Assembly: GCA_002342585.1 (NCBI GenBank)
Contig: DDQG01000033.1
Coordinates: forward strand, 1-43,051
DNA from: Prevotellaceae bacterium UBA2448
Lineage (GTDB): Bacteria; Bacteroidota; Bacteroidia; Bacteroidales; Bacteroidaceae
DNA: 43,051 nt
Direction of reading: 5' to 3'
Shown piece after piece: positions 15,489-23,839 of this stretch. A program made the translations under genes and the position numbers. The notes below the pieces were generated by a model that saw nothing but the letters and a program-made list of their open reading frames with translations, was not told where the DNA came from and did not search any database. Numbering within the stretch: position 1 is the first letter of the stretch; the number at the start of each line of letters is the position of its first letter.

Positions 15489-16460
15489 TTATTTCAAATC
15501 AACAACTGGGATGTTGTCTTTGTCGTTGTAGTAGAGGTTTTCTCCAGCCATACCCCAGATGAAGGTGTAGTAGTATGTGCCGGCTGCTGCGTGGATAGAC
15601 CATTCAGGCGACATGATTGCCTGTTCGTTGTGAAGCCATACTACTCGGCTTTCCTGTGGTTCACCCATTACGTGAGCAATAGTCTGGTCGGTTGGCAGGT
15701 TGAAGTAGTAGTAAGCCTCGATACGACGACCATGAGTGTGAGGTGGCATTGTGTTCCATACAGCTCCAGGATTGAGTTGTGTAAGTCCCAACTGCAACTG
15801 GCAAGGACCTTCCTCAAGAACGTCGTTGACGATGAGTTTGTAAACGGTACGGTTGTTTGCTTCTTCTGTTGTGCCTACAGGTCCCCAAACAGCTGCTTTG
15901 AGAGAACCCTTACGTCCGTCGAGGGTAATCCATTGAGTCTTGTAGTGCTTGTGGGCAGTAGCTGAGTTGAGGTAGAACTTAGCTGGTTTGCTGGCATCCT
16001 TAGAACGGAATTCAACAACTTTGTTTACATCTTTGTCCTTACCGATGTGACCACGACCAATGTAAAGAGCTTCCTTTGGAGAGAGAGCGTATTCCTTACC
16101 GTCAACGATGACTACTCCGTCGCCAGCTCCACAGTTTACAACACCAAGTTCGCGGTTGTAGAGGAAGTATTTTTCCTTGATAGTCTTATCTACATCGAGA
16201 CCGAGTTCTGGGAAGTTCTCCAGTTTGAGAGTTTTGTGAACAGGCATAGCTCCTCCGAAGATGAAGCGATCGTAGTGGGAATAAGTGAGGTTGATTTCGT
16301 CTGCTACCATTACCTTCTCCATTACAAAACGCTCGCGTAGAGTCTTTGTGTCGTAATGTTTTACGTCGGCAGGATGACAAGCAGCCTGAAAACTTACCTT
16401 CTGCTGAGCATTTACTGTCAGCGATGCAGCTAATGCTGCAAGAAAAATCAAATTCTTCAT
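15489..16460 (-). CDS. kduI: 5-dehydro-4-deoxy-D-glucuronate isomerase with a signal peptide
   Basis: Isomerises 5-keto-4-deoxyuronate, the product of unsaturated uronic-acid disaccharides from pectin or glycosaminoglycans, to 3-deoxy-D-glycero-2,5-hexodiulosonate. 323 aa against about 278 in E. coli. The cupin metal ligands are present: H241, H243 and E248 in PPHTHGRRIEAYYYF, and H290 in SPEWSIHAAAG. The frame could begin at 16490, but ATG 16460 opens MKNLIFLAALAASLTVNA/QQ, a convincing signal peptide. Family identity runs from about residue 27 to the end, so the leader is extra. Export to the periplasm is inferred; the characterised enzyme is cytoplasmic. It is downstream of, and probably co-transcribed with, the EIIC gene. 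KduD is not in the window. Confidence 0.92.
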   Translation of the reverse strand: MKNLIFLAALAASLTVNAQQKVSFQAACHPADVKHYDTKTLRERFVMEKVMVADEINLTYSHYDRFIFGGAMPVHKTLKLENFPELGLDVDKTIKEKYFLYNRELGVVNCGAGDGVVIVDGKEYALSPKEALYIGRGHIGKDKDVNKVVEFRSKDASKPAKFYLNSATAHKHYKTQWITLDGRKGSLKAAVWGPVGTTEEANNRTVYKLIVNDVLEEGPCQLQLGLTQLNPGAVWNTMPPHTHGRRIEAYYYFNLPTDQTIAHVMGEPQESRVVWLHNEQAIMSPEWSIHAAAGTYYYTFIWGMAGENLYYNDKDNIPVVDLK

Positions 16461-16484
16461 AATATTATTATTTAAATTGTCTAA

Positions 16485-16530
16485 TGTCAAATGTCTAATT
16501 ATGAATTATGCATTATGAATTATGCATTAT
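16485..16530. repeat. AATTATGCATTATG tandem repeat between EIIC and kduI genes
   Basis: Two AATGTCTAA/ATGTCAA units followed by about two units of GAATTATGCATTAT. It occupies the intergenic spacer and enters the 3' end of the EIIC gene. Related ATAATGCATA units occur at 9998-10030. Confidence 0.7.
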
Positions 16531-17892
16531 TCTTGCTCTGTTCCATGCAACAAGGGCGATGGTGAGAACTACGAGTATTCCAGCTCCGATGTACTGGAGG
16601 TACTTCATACATGCATAAATGAGTGTTGACAACGGGCTTGATGCGAAGTCGAGGGCTCCTGCCTCGAAACCAGCTGGTACCTGAACACTCTTGTCGTCTG
16701 GGTGTATGGCAGCTACTGTATGAGCAGCACTTGTGAAGTCGCCTGCCATCCATGTTACGAAGTAAAGTCCTATAGCCATTACGACAAATCCTACTATGAA
16801 CGAACGGAGAACATTGCCGTTGGTATAAGGAAGAACCATCACAAAGACATAGAACATACCGGCAAGACTTGCGAGAGGCAGGAATTGGTTGCCTGGAAGT
16901 ACGACGGCAAGAACGAGTGTTACAGGAATGAGAAGGAGGGAAACTACGAGTGTAGTAGGGTGACCGATAACGAGAGCTGGGGACATACCGATGTAGAACT
17001 CCTTGTCGGCACCAAACTTCTTTGCAATGAGTTCTTTGGTTGCTTCAGCTATTGGTTTCAAACCTTCGATGAAGAGAGATGTGATGCGAGGAATGAGTTC
17101 CATGACTGCTCCCATCTTGATACCAATCTTCAGGGTGTTAGGAATGTTAGCTACGATTTCATCCCAGTTGCGGCAAGCCAAACAACCGATTATTATTCCG
17201 ATGAGAACTCCGAGGAAAAGTGGTTCGCCAAAGAGTCCGAACTTCTTCTTCATACCCTCTGCATCGATATTTATCTTGTTGATTCCTGGAATATAGTCAA
17301 GAATCTTGTTGATGATAACAGCAAAAGGCATGAAACCCTGACAGAATGGTTGTGGAATGCTGATTCCGTCCATGCCAGGATAGAACTTCTGAAACTTCTT
17401 AGCTGTAATGTCGGCAAGTACGAGGGTGATAATGTAGCAGATGATAGCTGCGAAGAATCCCCAACCGATAGAACCAGTCATGAAATAGATGACAGCTCCG
17501 ATAAATGCAAAGTGCCAGTAGTTCCACAGGTCAATGTTTACTGTACGAGTGCAACCGATAAGCAACAGGAGGAGGTTTACTCCAAGACAAACAGGAATGA
17601 TGAATGAACCGACGAGAGTGTTGTAAGCAACAGATGCTGCTGCCGGCCATCCCATGTCGAATACCTGCAACTTGAGGTTGTAGATTTCTACTACTTGCGA
17701 GAGTGCTGGCGACATAGTGTCAACCAGAAGTGCTGTGATAATGCTGAGTCCGACAAAACCGACTCCTACATAAAGTCCGCTCTTGAGAGCTTTGGAAAAC
17801 TTAATTCCAATACAAACACCAAGGATAGTGAAGATGATAGGCATCATGACTGCCGCTCCTAATCCAATGATGTAGGAAAATACTTGTTCCAT
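16513..17892 (-). CDS. Galactitol-type PTS EIIC permease, apparently orphan
   Basis: 459 aa, about nine to eleven hydrophobic membrane segments. Matches the GatC/SgcC-like EIIC family in order and length: an N-terminal FSYIIGLGAAVMMPIIFTIL segment, GFVGLSIITALLVDTM, VFDMGWPAAASVAYNT, and PALVIGHPTTLVVSLLLIPV near the end. In the classical system EIIC carries sugar across the membrane while EIIB phosphorylates it. No EIIA, EIIB, HPr or EI gene is in this window, and Bacteroidetes generally lack sugar PTS, so a role as a phosphorylation-independent carrier is likely. It lies directly upstream of kduI on the same strand, pointing to a uronate breakdown product as cargo (inference). Confidence 0.88.
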   Translation of the reverse strand: MEQVFSYIIGLGAAVMMPIIFTILGVCIGIKFSKALKSGLYVGVGFVGLSIITALLVDTMSPALSQVVEIYNLKLQVFDMGWPAAASVAYNTLVGSFIIPVCLGVNLLLLLIGCTRTVNIDLWNYWHFAFIGAVIYFMTGSIGWGFFAAIICYIITLVLADITAKKFQKFYPGMDGISIPQPFCQGFMPFAVIINKILDYIPGINKINIDAEGMKKKFGLFGEPLFLGVLIGIIIGCLACRNWDEIVANIPNTLKIGIKMGAVMELIPRITSLFIEGLKPIAEATKELIAKKFGADKEFYIGMSPALVIGHPTTLVVSLLLIPVTLVLAVVLPGNQFLPLASLAGMFYVFVMVLPYTNGNVLRSFIVGFVVMAIGLYFVTWMAGDFTSAAHTVAAIHPDDKSVQVPAGFEAGALDFASSPLSTLIYACMKYLQYIGAGILVVLTIALVAWNRARIMHNS

Positions 17893-17942
17893 AATGAAAG
17901 AATTATTTTAAGATAATTTATTTATAATGTCTAAAACGAAGC

Positions 17943-17950
17943 CAAAGGTA
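17943..17950 (-). promoter_or_regulatory. -7 box for the EIIC-kduI operon
   Basis: Minus-strand TACCTTTG, an exact TAnnTTTG, 51 bp before the EIIC start; no clear -33 element. Confidence 0.5.
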
Positions 17951-18075
17951 CGACAAAAATAGAAAAGGGTAAAGTGAAATTGAGAAAAAACTGAAATAGC
18001 ATAGAAAAAGTAGATTGATGAGAGTGAAAAATGAAACTTTTTTACTTTTTTCTTCGCTAATCTGAAGAAAAGACG

Positions 18076-18083
18076 TAATTTTG
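18076..18083 (+). promoter_or_regulatory. -7 box for the TPR-ribH-tamB operon
   Basis: TAATTTTG with TTCG 19 bp upstream (18053-18056) as a weak -33 element; 42 bp before ATG 18125. Confidence 0.55.
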
Positions 18084-18124
18084 CACGATTTATGTAGAAA
18101 CGAATATTAATAACAAATAAGAAA

Positions 18125-18805
18125 ATGGCAAAGAAAAACAATTCAAAACCAGAAGAGGCAATTGCTCTGGATGTGCAACTGACCAAAACTGAAGCTTTTA
18201 TCGAAAAGAATCTTAAGAAAATCCTTTGTGCTATCGCTGTTGTTGTAGTTGTAGTTGTAGCATTTTTCGCTTACAACAACTATACTGACAGCAAGAACGA
18301 TGATGCACAGAAAGCAATCGCAGCAAGTCAGGAAGCATTTGCTCAGCAGCAGTATGACAAAGCTCTGAACGGTGATGGTGCTATGAGTGTAGGTTTCCTC
18401 CGTATTATTGATGAATACAGCGGAACAAAAACTGCAAACCTTGCAAAGCTCTATGCAGCTATCTGCTATGCTAATACTGAAAAGTATGATGAAGCTATCA
18501 AGATGTTTGAGAGCTACAGCAAGAAGGATGATCAGATGATTTCTCCTGCTTCTACAGCTGCTCTCGCTAACTGCTACGTTCAGAAGGGTGACAATGCTAA
18601 GGGTATCGACCTGTTTATAAAGGCAGCTAAAGAAGCTGACAATGATGCTCTATCACCAGTATTCCTAATGCAGGCTGCAAAGATATATCAGGCTGAAGGA
18701 CAGAACGAAAAAGCTGCTGAACTCTACCAGGAAATCAAGAAGAAATATTTCCGTAGCCCTGTATCTGCTGAAATCGACAAGTATATTGAAGCTGTATCTA
18801 AATAA
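18125..18805 (+). CDS. Membrane-anchored tetratricopeptide-repeat protein
   Basis: 226 aa. Short basic cytoplasmic N-terminus, one membrane segment (about 33-50, valine-rich), then TPR-like helix pairs: AKLYAAICYANTEKYDEAIKMF, AALANCYVQKGDNAKGIDLF and LMQAAKIYQAEGQNEKAAELYQEI. Topology and size resemble YfgM-like or YbgF-type helper proteins; the exact role is unknown. It is followed 10 bp later by ribH, a pairing that suggests co-transcription rather than shared function. Confidence 0.82.
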   Translation: MAKKNNSKPEEAIALDVQLTKTEAFIEKNLKKILCAIAVVVVVVVAFFAYNNYTDSKNDDAQKAIAASQEAFAQQQYDKALNGDGAMSVGFLRIIDEYSGTKTANLAKLYAAICYANTEKYDEAIKMFESYSKKDDQMISPASTAALANCYVQKGDNAKGIDLFIKAAKEADNDALSPVFLMQAAKIYQAEGQNEKAAELYQEIKKKYFRSPVSAEIDKYIEAVSK

Positions 18806-18815
18806 TTGAACAGTA

Positions 18816-19304
18816 ATGGCTACAGAATACCATAATCTCTCTGACTACGATGTTAATAGCGTTCCTTCTGCAAAGGGGATGAAGGTTGGCATCGTTGTTA
18901 GTGAGTGGAACACAGAAATTACAGGTGCCCTACTTGAAGGAGCCAGTAAGACCCTTATGGATAATGGCGTAAAGAAGGAAGATATATTGGTGAAGACTGT
19001 TCCAGGAAGTTTTGAACTGATCTATGGAGCTCGTCAGATGACAAAACTGCCACTTGATGCTATTATCGCTCTCGGATGTGTGATTCATGGCGAAACTCCA
19101 CACTTCGAATATATCTGTCAGGGAACTACAGCCGGATTGGCTCACTTGAATGCTACTCAGGATATACCTGTTATCTATGGACTGATTACTGCAAACAATA
19201 TGCAGCAGGCTAAAGACCGTAGTGGCGGAAGACTGGGCAATAAGGGTGATGAGTGTGCCGTAACAGCTATCAAGATGGCTGACTACAGACGCAATGTAAA
19301 GTAA
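18816..19304 (+). CDS. ribH: 6,7-dimethyl-8-ribityllumazine synthase
   Basis: Penultimate enzyme of riboflavin synthesis: condenses 5-amino-6-ribitylamino-uracil with dihydroxybutanone phosphate. 162 aa, full length. Substrate-binding SEWNTEIT, PGSFEL, and ALGCVIHGETPHFEYI with the catalytic His are all present. It sits between the TPR protein and the TamB-like gene. No FMN riboswitch is visible upstream, so it does not look flavin-regulated here. Confidence 0.97.
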   Translation: MATEYHNLSDYDVNSVPSAKGMKVGIVVSEWNTEITGALLEGASKTLMDNGVKKEDILVKTVPGSFELIYGARQMTKLPLDAIIALGCVIHGETPHFEYICQGTTAGLAHLNATQDIPVIYGLITANNMQQAKDRSGGRLGNKGDECAVTAIKMADYRRNVK

Positions 19305-19307
19305 TAA

Positions 19308-19394
19308 AATACTATCAGGCGATTCGAAAGAATATTACGAGGGATAATTCTAAGCATAATCATTATTTATGCATCCCTGATCCTGCTATTCAGT
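19308..19394 (+). other. In-frame upstream extension of the TamB-like gene encoding its membrane anchor
   Basis: Between an in-frame TAA (19305-19307) and the TTG at 19395 the frame is open and encodes a basic stretch followed by a strongly hydrophobic segment (RRFERILRG, then IILSIIIIYASLILLF). This is the N-terminal signal anchor expected of TamB proteins. No ATG, GTG or TTG occurs in this part of the frame. ATC at 19314, followed by AGGCGATTC (Arg-Arg-Phe), is the most natural initiator by position; a C/G substitution of an original ATG would explain it. Confidence 0.7.
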
Positions 19395-22300
19395 TTGCCT
19401 TCTATTCAGAAGTCATTGGCAAATTGGATAGCAGGTGTTTTGTCAGAAGAACTTGATACCAGAGTAGAGATTGGTAGTGTGAATCTGGGTTTTCTGAATC
19501 GCGCTACCATCAATGACCTAAGTCTTTACGACCAACAAGGGGCTGAAATGCTGAAGGTGGCTCGTGTGTCGGCAGGTATAGACTATATCCAAGCTATCAA
19601 GGGTAATATCGATATAGGTACTGCCCAGCTATTCTCCCCAGTTGTTGTTTTGTATCAGGATTCTATCGGAGCAAAACCGAATTTTCAGTTCGTTATAGAT
19701 GCTTTCAGTTCTGACAGCAAAGAAGAAAAACCGCTTAACCTGCGAATAAATTCTCTTATTCTGAGGCATGCGAATGTGAGTTATGATGTATTGTCTGAAC
19801 CACATACAGAAATGGTGGATACCATAAACAAACTGTATGCTATCGATAAGAATCACTTGCAGTTGAATAATTTGGGAATGAACTTGTCGCTAAAGGCTCT
19901 GACTAACGATTCTATAAACCTTATAGTGAAACGTTTGTCGGCAAACGAGTTGAATAGTGGTCTTGCTATCGATGAATTATCGTTCGGACTGGATGCTAAC
20001 AAGCAACAGGCATTTCTTCGGAATTTCAGATTAGAGACCCCAGGCAGCTCGTTTTCTGTTGATTCGCTTAAGGTATACTATCCAAACTATCAGCAAGATA
20101 AATCATTCAGCTTTGACCCTATACAATTGAAGGCGATGATTAGTCCTTCAGATTTTCAAAGCATCGTTCCTTTCTTACATACTTTCCATACTACTTATTT
20201 CCTTACGGCTCAAGTGAAAGGGAATAGTAATGGAATGCAGCTGAGTCAGTTAACATTGAATAATCCTACTGGAACCATTTCTCTTGACGCATTAGGAAGT
20301 GTGAAGTTGGAGGATGGAAAACTGACAAGTGGAGACCTGGCTATAAACTCTTTGACTGCAAGTGCGAAAGGCATTCAGGACCTACTCGATGAGCTACAGT
20401 TGGACGAAAAAGTAAAAAAGATTGTTGCCTCATTTGGTTCCGTAGCTTTTACCGGATGGGGTACTTACACTAGAGAATCGACAATTCTGGACGGTAGGTT
20501 GCTTACTTCTGCAGGAAATGTGAACTATACGGCAATGATTGATTCTGTGAAGAATATTTCCGCTTCGGTAAAAGCCCGGAAGTTTAATGTTGGAGCCTTG
20601 ATGCAGAATTCGAATTATGGTGTTGCTGACTTAGATGTGAATATAAGCGCAAAAGACAAGAAACTCCTGTCTGCCGTAGGAAAATGTAATGTATCGGGTT
20701 CTGCTCTTGATTTGCAGTCGGATATAGACTATAGTCTGAATGGGGAAAATTATGATTTGAAACTAAACAGTAATATATACAACTTCAATCCTTATGCTTT
20801 GTCTTTAACAAAAGATTTGAGGGGGGATACATATAGCGGAATGCTAGATGCCCATGTAACAGGTAGTAGCATTGACAATGTGAAGGGATTTGTGAATCTG
20901 CAGGATGTAAGGATGCAAAACGATTCTGTGTCTCTTTCGTTTGATGGTTTGAATGTTGTTGTGGATCGAGGAGAGGATGGAACACATATGAATGTAGAAA
21001 GTGACTTTCTTCGGGCAGATTTAGAAGGGGATATATACTTTTCTACTTTAGTGAATGAGATTACTTCGATGATACAACCACACTTGAGAGATTTGGTTAC
21101 TTTCAAGGGTACGAGTCATAATAGCAAGCATTCGAATTTCACTTATTCTGCACGAGTTTTCCCTAATCAGTTTATTGCCCATCTTCTGCCTAAGGATGTG
21201 AAAATAGTTGCTCCTGCTCAAGTGTATGGTTTCCTTAATTCGGAAATACAACAACTAAATCTGAATGTGAGGAGTAGAAAAATAGAATATGGTGAGAGGG
21301 AATTCAATAATGTTATCATTAAGTGCGATAATACTGTTGAGAATCTGTCTGCGTCCCTTTCTGCGATTGTAGCCAGCGATGAATCTGCTGCAAAAATCAA
21401 CTTGTCTGCTGTTGCTGAAAATAGTGTGATTGACAGCAATGCAAAATTGCAATTGCGTGGAAATACAAATGTAAATCTGGACTTGAACAGTCTGGTTTCG
21501 TTTTCTGACAGTTTGGGTAGCAAAAAGGTTGATATCAGTTTGGGTAAGTCGTTGCTTACTATTAACGACTCCGTTTGGCATATTTCTCCTGCTTTGGTAA
21601 GTGTGCATAAGAATGGTATCTCTTGTCATAACTTAAGAATTGATGGTGAGAATAACAGTTATGTGATTGTCGATGGTGTTGCTTCATCAGCATCAGATAA
21701 CGATAGTATTGTCGCTTATCTGAATAATATGCTGATAGAGTATATTCTAGATGCTGTTGACTTTACAGCTGTCAACCTAGGTGGTAAAGCCTCCGGAACT
21801 ATTGTTGCAGACGGACTGATGTCGGATAATCCTTTGCTACATGCAAATCTGACTGTTGATGACCTCCTCTTTGAAAAAGGTTCGATGGGTAGGGCAGCCA
21901 TCAAAGGTTCGTGGGATAACGAAAAGAAAGCGATAATGCTTGATGCCTTGATGACTCAACCACCTGCTGATGGTGATGCTGTAGGACTGCCCACAGGAAC
22001 GGAACTCCATGGGTATGTTTCACCTGCTAATAATGACATGAAACTGGATATTACCGCCAACCGCACGAATGCAGAATTTCTGAATGGGTTCTTGGATGGT
22101 GTGTTTCATCCGATTACCGGAGAACTTACTGGCTTTGTGAGTGTTGTAGGACCGCTGAATAAAGTTGAATTGATTGGTGAGGTAGATGCAGATCTTAATC
22201 TGGCTCTATTGGCTACGCATGTGCCATATAAAGCTATTCATCAACATGTTTCTCTGAAACCAGGTTTGTTTGAGTTTGTAGATATAGAACTTGTTGACAG

Positions 22301-23729
22301 AAATGGACACAAAGGAGTGGTGAATGGTACTGTAACTCATTCTAATCTGGCTAATTTTAAGTATGAATTTGATGCTGATTTCAATCAGATTCTAGCATAT
22401 GAGGAACATACTTTCAACGAAAATAATTTCTATGCAACGATATATGCTGACGGTACTTTGCAGGTGCATGGTAGCGACGGACACCCGATGTATATAAAAG
22501 CAAATATCACACCTGCCAGAGGTTCGGTTTTTGCGTATGACTCCGCTTCGCCTGATGCGATTTCTTCAGGTAGTTTTGTGGAAATAAAAGACGTGACTCC
22601 AGTTGATTCTGTAAAAACTGATTCAATCGAGAAATCGCTATTCGATTTCTTTGCTCCAACGGAGGAAGAACAAACTTATAATTATGTATGGCAAAAGTCT
22701 GATGAAAAATCGGATAGTGTTGTCTCTACCCGTTATTTGTACAAGGGTGACCTTTATATGGATTTTAACGTGAATCTGAATGAGAACTGTCAGATTAGAC
22801 TCAGAATGGATAATAATTCAGATGGTTATATTACTACTTATGGACGAGGTAATTTGACAGCAAAATATCATAATAAGGGTGCTCTTGAACTGTTTGGTAC
22901 ATATAACATCCAACGAGGAAATTATAAACTCTATTTGCAAGATTTTATCACCAGAGATTTGGTTTTGCAGCAGGGTAGTAGTGTGGAATTCAATGGCGCT
23001 CCGTTCGATGCCAATATCCATCTTATATGTCACCATTTAGTTAATGCTGTACCACTTAGCGATATTACGAATACTACTGCTTATGCTGCAAATAATAAAG
23101 TAAAGGTAAATTGTATTCTTGACATCTCTGGAAAACTCGGAAATATGTTGTTCCGTTTCGATATCGATGTGCTGAATGTAAGTGATGAGGTAAAACAATT
23201 GGTTCGTTCGATGATTACAACAGAGGAAGAAATGAATACACAAATAATCTATCTCCTTGCTTTGGGACGTTTCTATCCTTCGAATACAGCTCAGGTTGTT
23301 AATGATAATGCTTCTACATCGGCTATGAATTCCCTTGTATCTTCCACTATTTCCGGTCAGTTGAATAACATTATCGGAAATCTTATCGGTAATAATTCAA
23401 ACTGGAATTTCGGAACAGGTATTGTCACAGGTGAACGAGGCTGGAATGACCTGGATGTAGAAGGTACTTTGTCGGGACGACTTTTTGATGACCGACTGCT
23501 TATAAATGGTGCTTTCGGCTATCGCGACAATACTCTGACAAATCAAGGAACGTTTGTGGGTGATTTTGAGGTAAAATGGCGTCTTAGAAAATCTGGAGGC
23601 AATTTGTATCTGAAAGCCTACAACCAAACAAACGACCGTTATTTTACTAAGTCAACCCTTAATACTCAAGGCGTGGGACTGAGTTATATCCATGACTTTG
23701 AATCATGGAAAACTATCTTTAAGAAATAG
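19395..23729 (+). CDS. tamB: TamB-like translocation and assembly module protein
   Basis: At least 1444 aa. Inner-membrane-anchored protein that spans the periplasm as a long beta-groove; the TamB/AsmA-like superfamily is implicated in outer-membrane protein assembly and lipid transport. The body is repetitive beta-strand-rich sequence throughout, and the last about 300 residues form the conserved TamB (DUF490) domain, with GDLYMDFNVNLN, RGNYKLYLQDFITRDLVLQQ, and LSGRLFDDRLLINGAFGYRD. The listed start is the first standard initiation codon, a TTG, but the protein would then lack its membrane anchor; the real start is probably upstream, near 19314. Follows ribH closely. Intact to the end. Confidence 0.92.
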   Translation: MPSIQKSLANWIAGVLSEELDTRVEIGSVNLGFLNRATINDLSLYDQQGAEMLKVARVSAGIDYIQAIKGNIDIGTAQLFSPVVVLYQDSIGAKPNFQFVIDAFSSDSKEEKPLNLRINSLILRHANVSYDVLSEPHTEMVDTINKLYAIDKNHLQLNNLGMNLSLKALTNDSINLIVKRLSANELNSGLAIDELSFGLDANKQQAFLRNFRLETPGSSFSVDSLKVYYPNYQQDKSFSFDPIQLKAMISPSDFQSIVPFLHTFHTTYFLTAQVKGNSNGMQLSQLTLNNPTGTISLDALGSVKLEDGKLTSGDLAINSLTASAKGIQDLLDELQLDEKVKKIVASFGSVAFTGWGTYTRESTILDGRLLTSAGNVNYTAMIDSVKNISASVKARKFNVGALMQNSNYGVADLDVNISAKDKKLLSAVGKCNVSGSALDLQSDIDYSLNGENYDLKLNSNIYNFNPYALSLTKDLRGDTYSGMLDAHVTGSSIDNVKGFVNLQDVRMQNDSVSLSFDGLNVVVDRGEDGTHMNVESDFLRADLEGDIYFSTLVNEITSMIQPHLRDLVTFKGTSHNSKHSNFTYSARVFPNQFIAHLLPKDVKIVAPAQVYGFLNSEIQQLNLNVRSRKIEYGEREFNNVIIKCDNTVENLSASLSAIVASDESAAKINLSAVAENSVIDSNAKLQLRGNTNVNLDLNSLVSFSDSLGSKKVDISLGKSLLTINDSVWHISPALVSVHKNGISCHNLRIDGENNSYVIVDGVASSASDNDSIVAYLNNMLIEYILDAVDFTAVNLGGKASGTIVADGLMSDNPLLHANLTVDDLLFEKGSMGRAAIKGSWDNEKKAIMLDALMTQPPADGDAVGLPTGTELHGYVSPANNDMKLDITANRTNAEFLNGFLDGVFHPITGELTGFVSVVGPLNKVELIGEVDADLNLALLATHVPYKAIHQHVSLKPGLFEFVDIELVDRNGHKGVVNGTVTHSNLANFKYEFDADFNQILAYEEHTFNENNFYATIYADGTLQVHGSDGHPMYIKANITPARGSVFAYDSASPDAISSGSFVEIKDVTPVDSVKTDSIEKSLFDFFAPTEEEQTYNYVWQKSDEKSDSVVSTRYLYKGDLYMDFNVNLNENCQIRLRMDNNSDGYITTYGRGNLTAKYHNKGALELFGTYNIQRGNYKLYLQDFITRDLVLQQGSSVEFNGAPFDANIHLICHHLVNAVPLSDITNTTAYAANNKVKVNCILDISGKLGNMLFRFDIDVLNVSDEVKQLVRSMITTEEEMNTQIIYLLALGRFYPSNTAQVVNDNASTSAMNSLVSSTISGQLNNIIGNLIGNNSNWNFGTGIVTGERGWNDLDVEGTLSGRLFDDRLLINGAFGYRDNTLTNQGTFVGDFEVKWRLRKSGGNLYLKAYNQTNDRYFTKSTLNTQGVGLSYIHDFESWKTIFKK

Positions 23730-23786
23730 AGTATTTTTAAACTTTCTAAAAACGTGGTTTTGTAACATAAAAAGTAAAGATGATTC

Positions 23787-23818
23787 TTTGCTTTTCTATA
23801 TGATTATGCGTAACTTCG
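23787..23818 (+). promoter_or_regulatory. Promoter for ftsK
   Basis: TTTG (23787-23790), 20-bp spacer, TAACTTCG (23811-23818), one base from TAnnTTTG; 21 bp before ATG 23840. Confidence 0.6.
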
Positions 23819-23839
23819 CGCAGAAATTATAACTACCAT

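Noticed and set aside
18700..18816. FMN riboswitch ahead of ribH
   Set aside because: The space before ribH is 10 bp and the sequence upstream is coding; no RFN-type pairing is possible.
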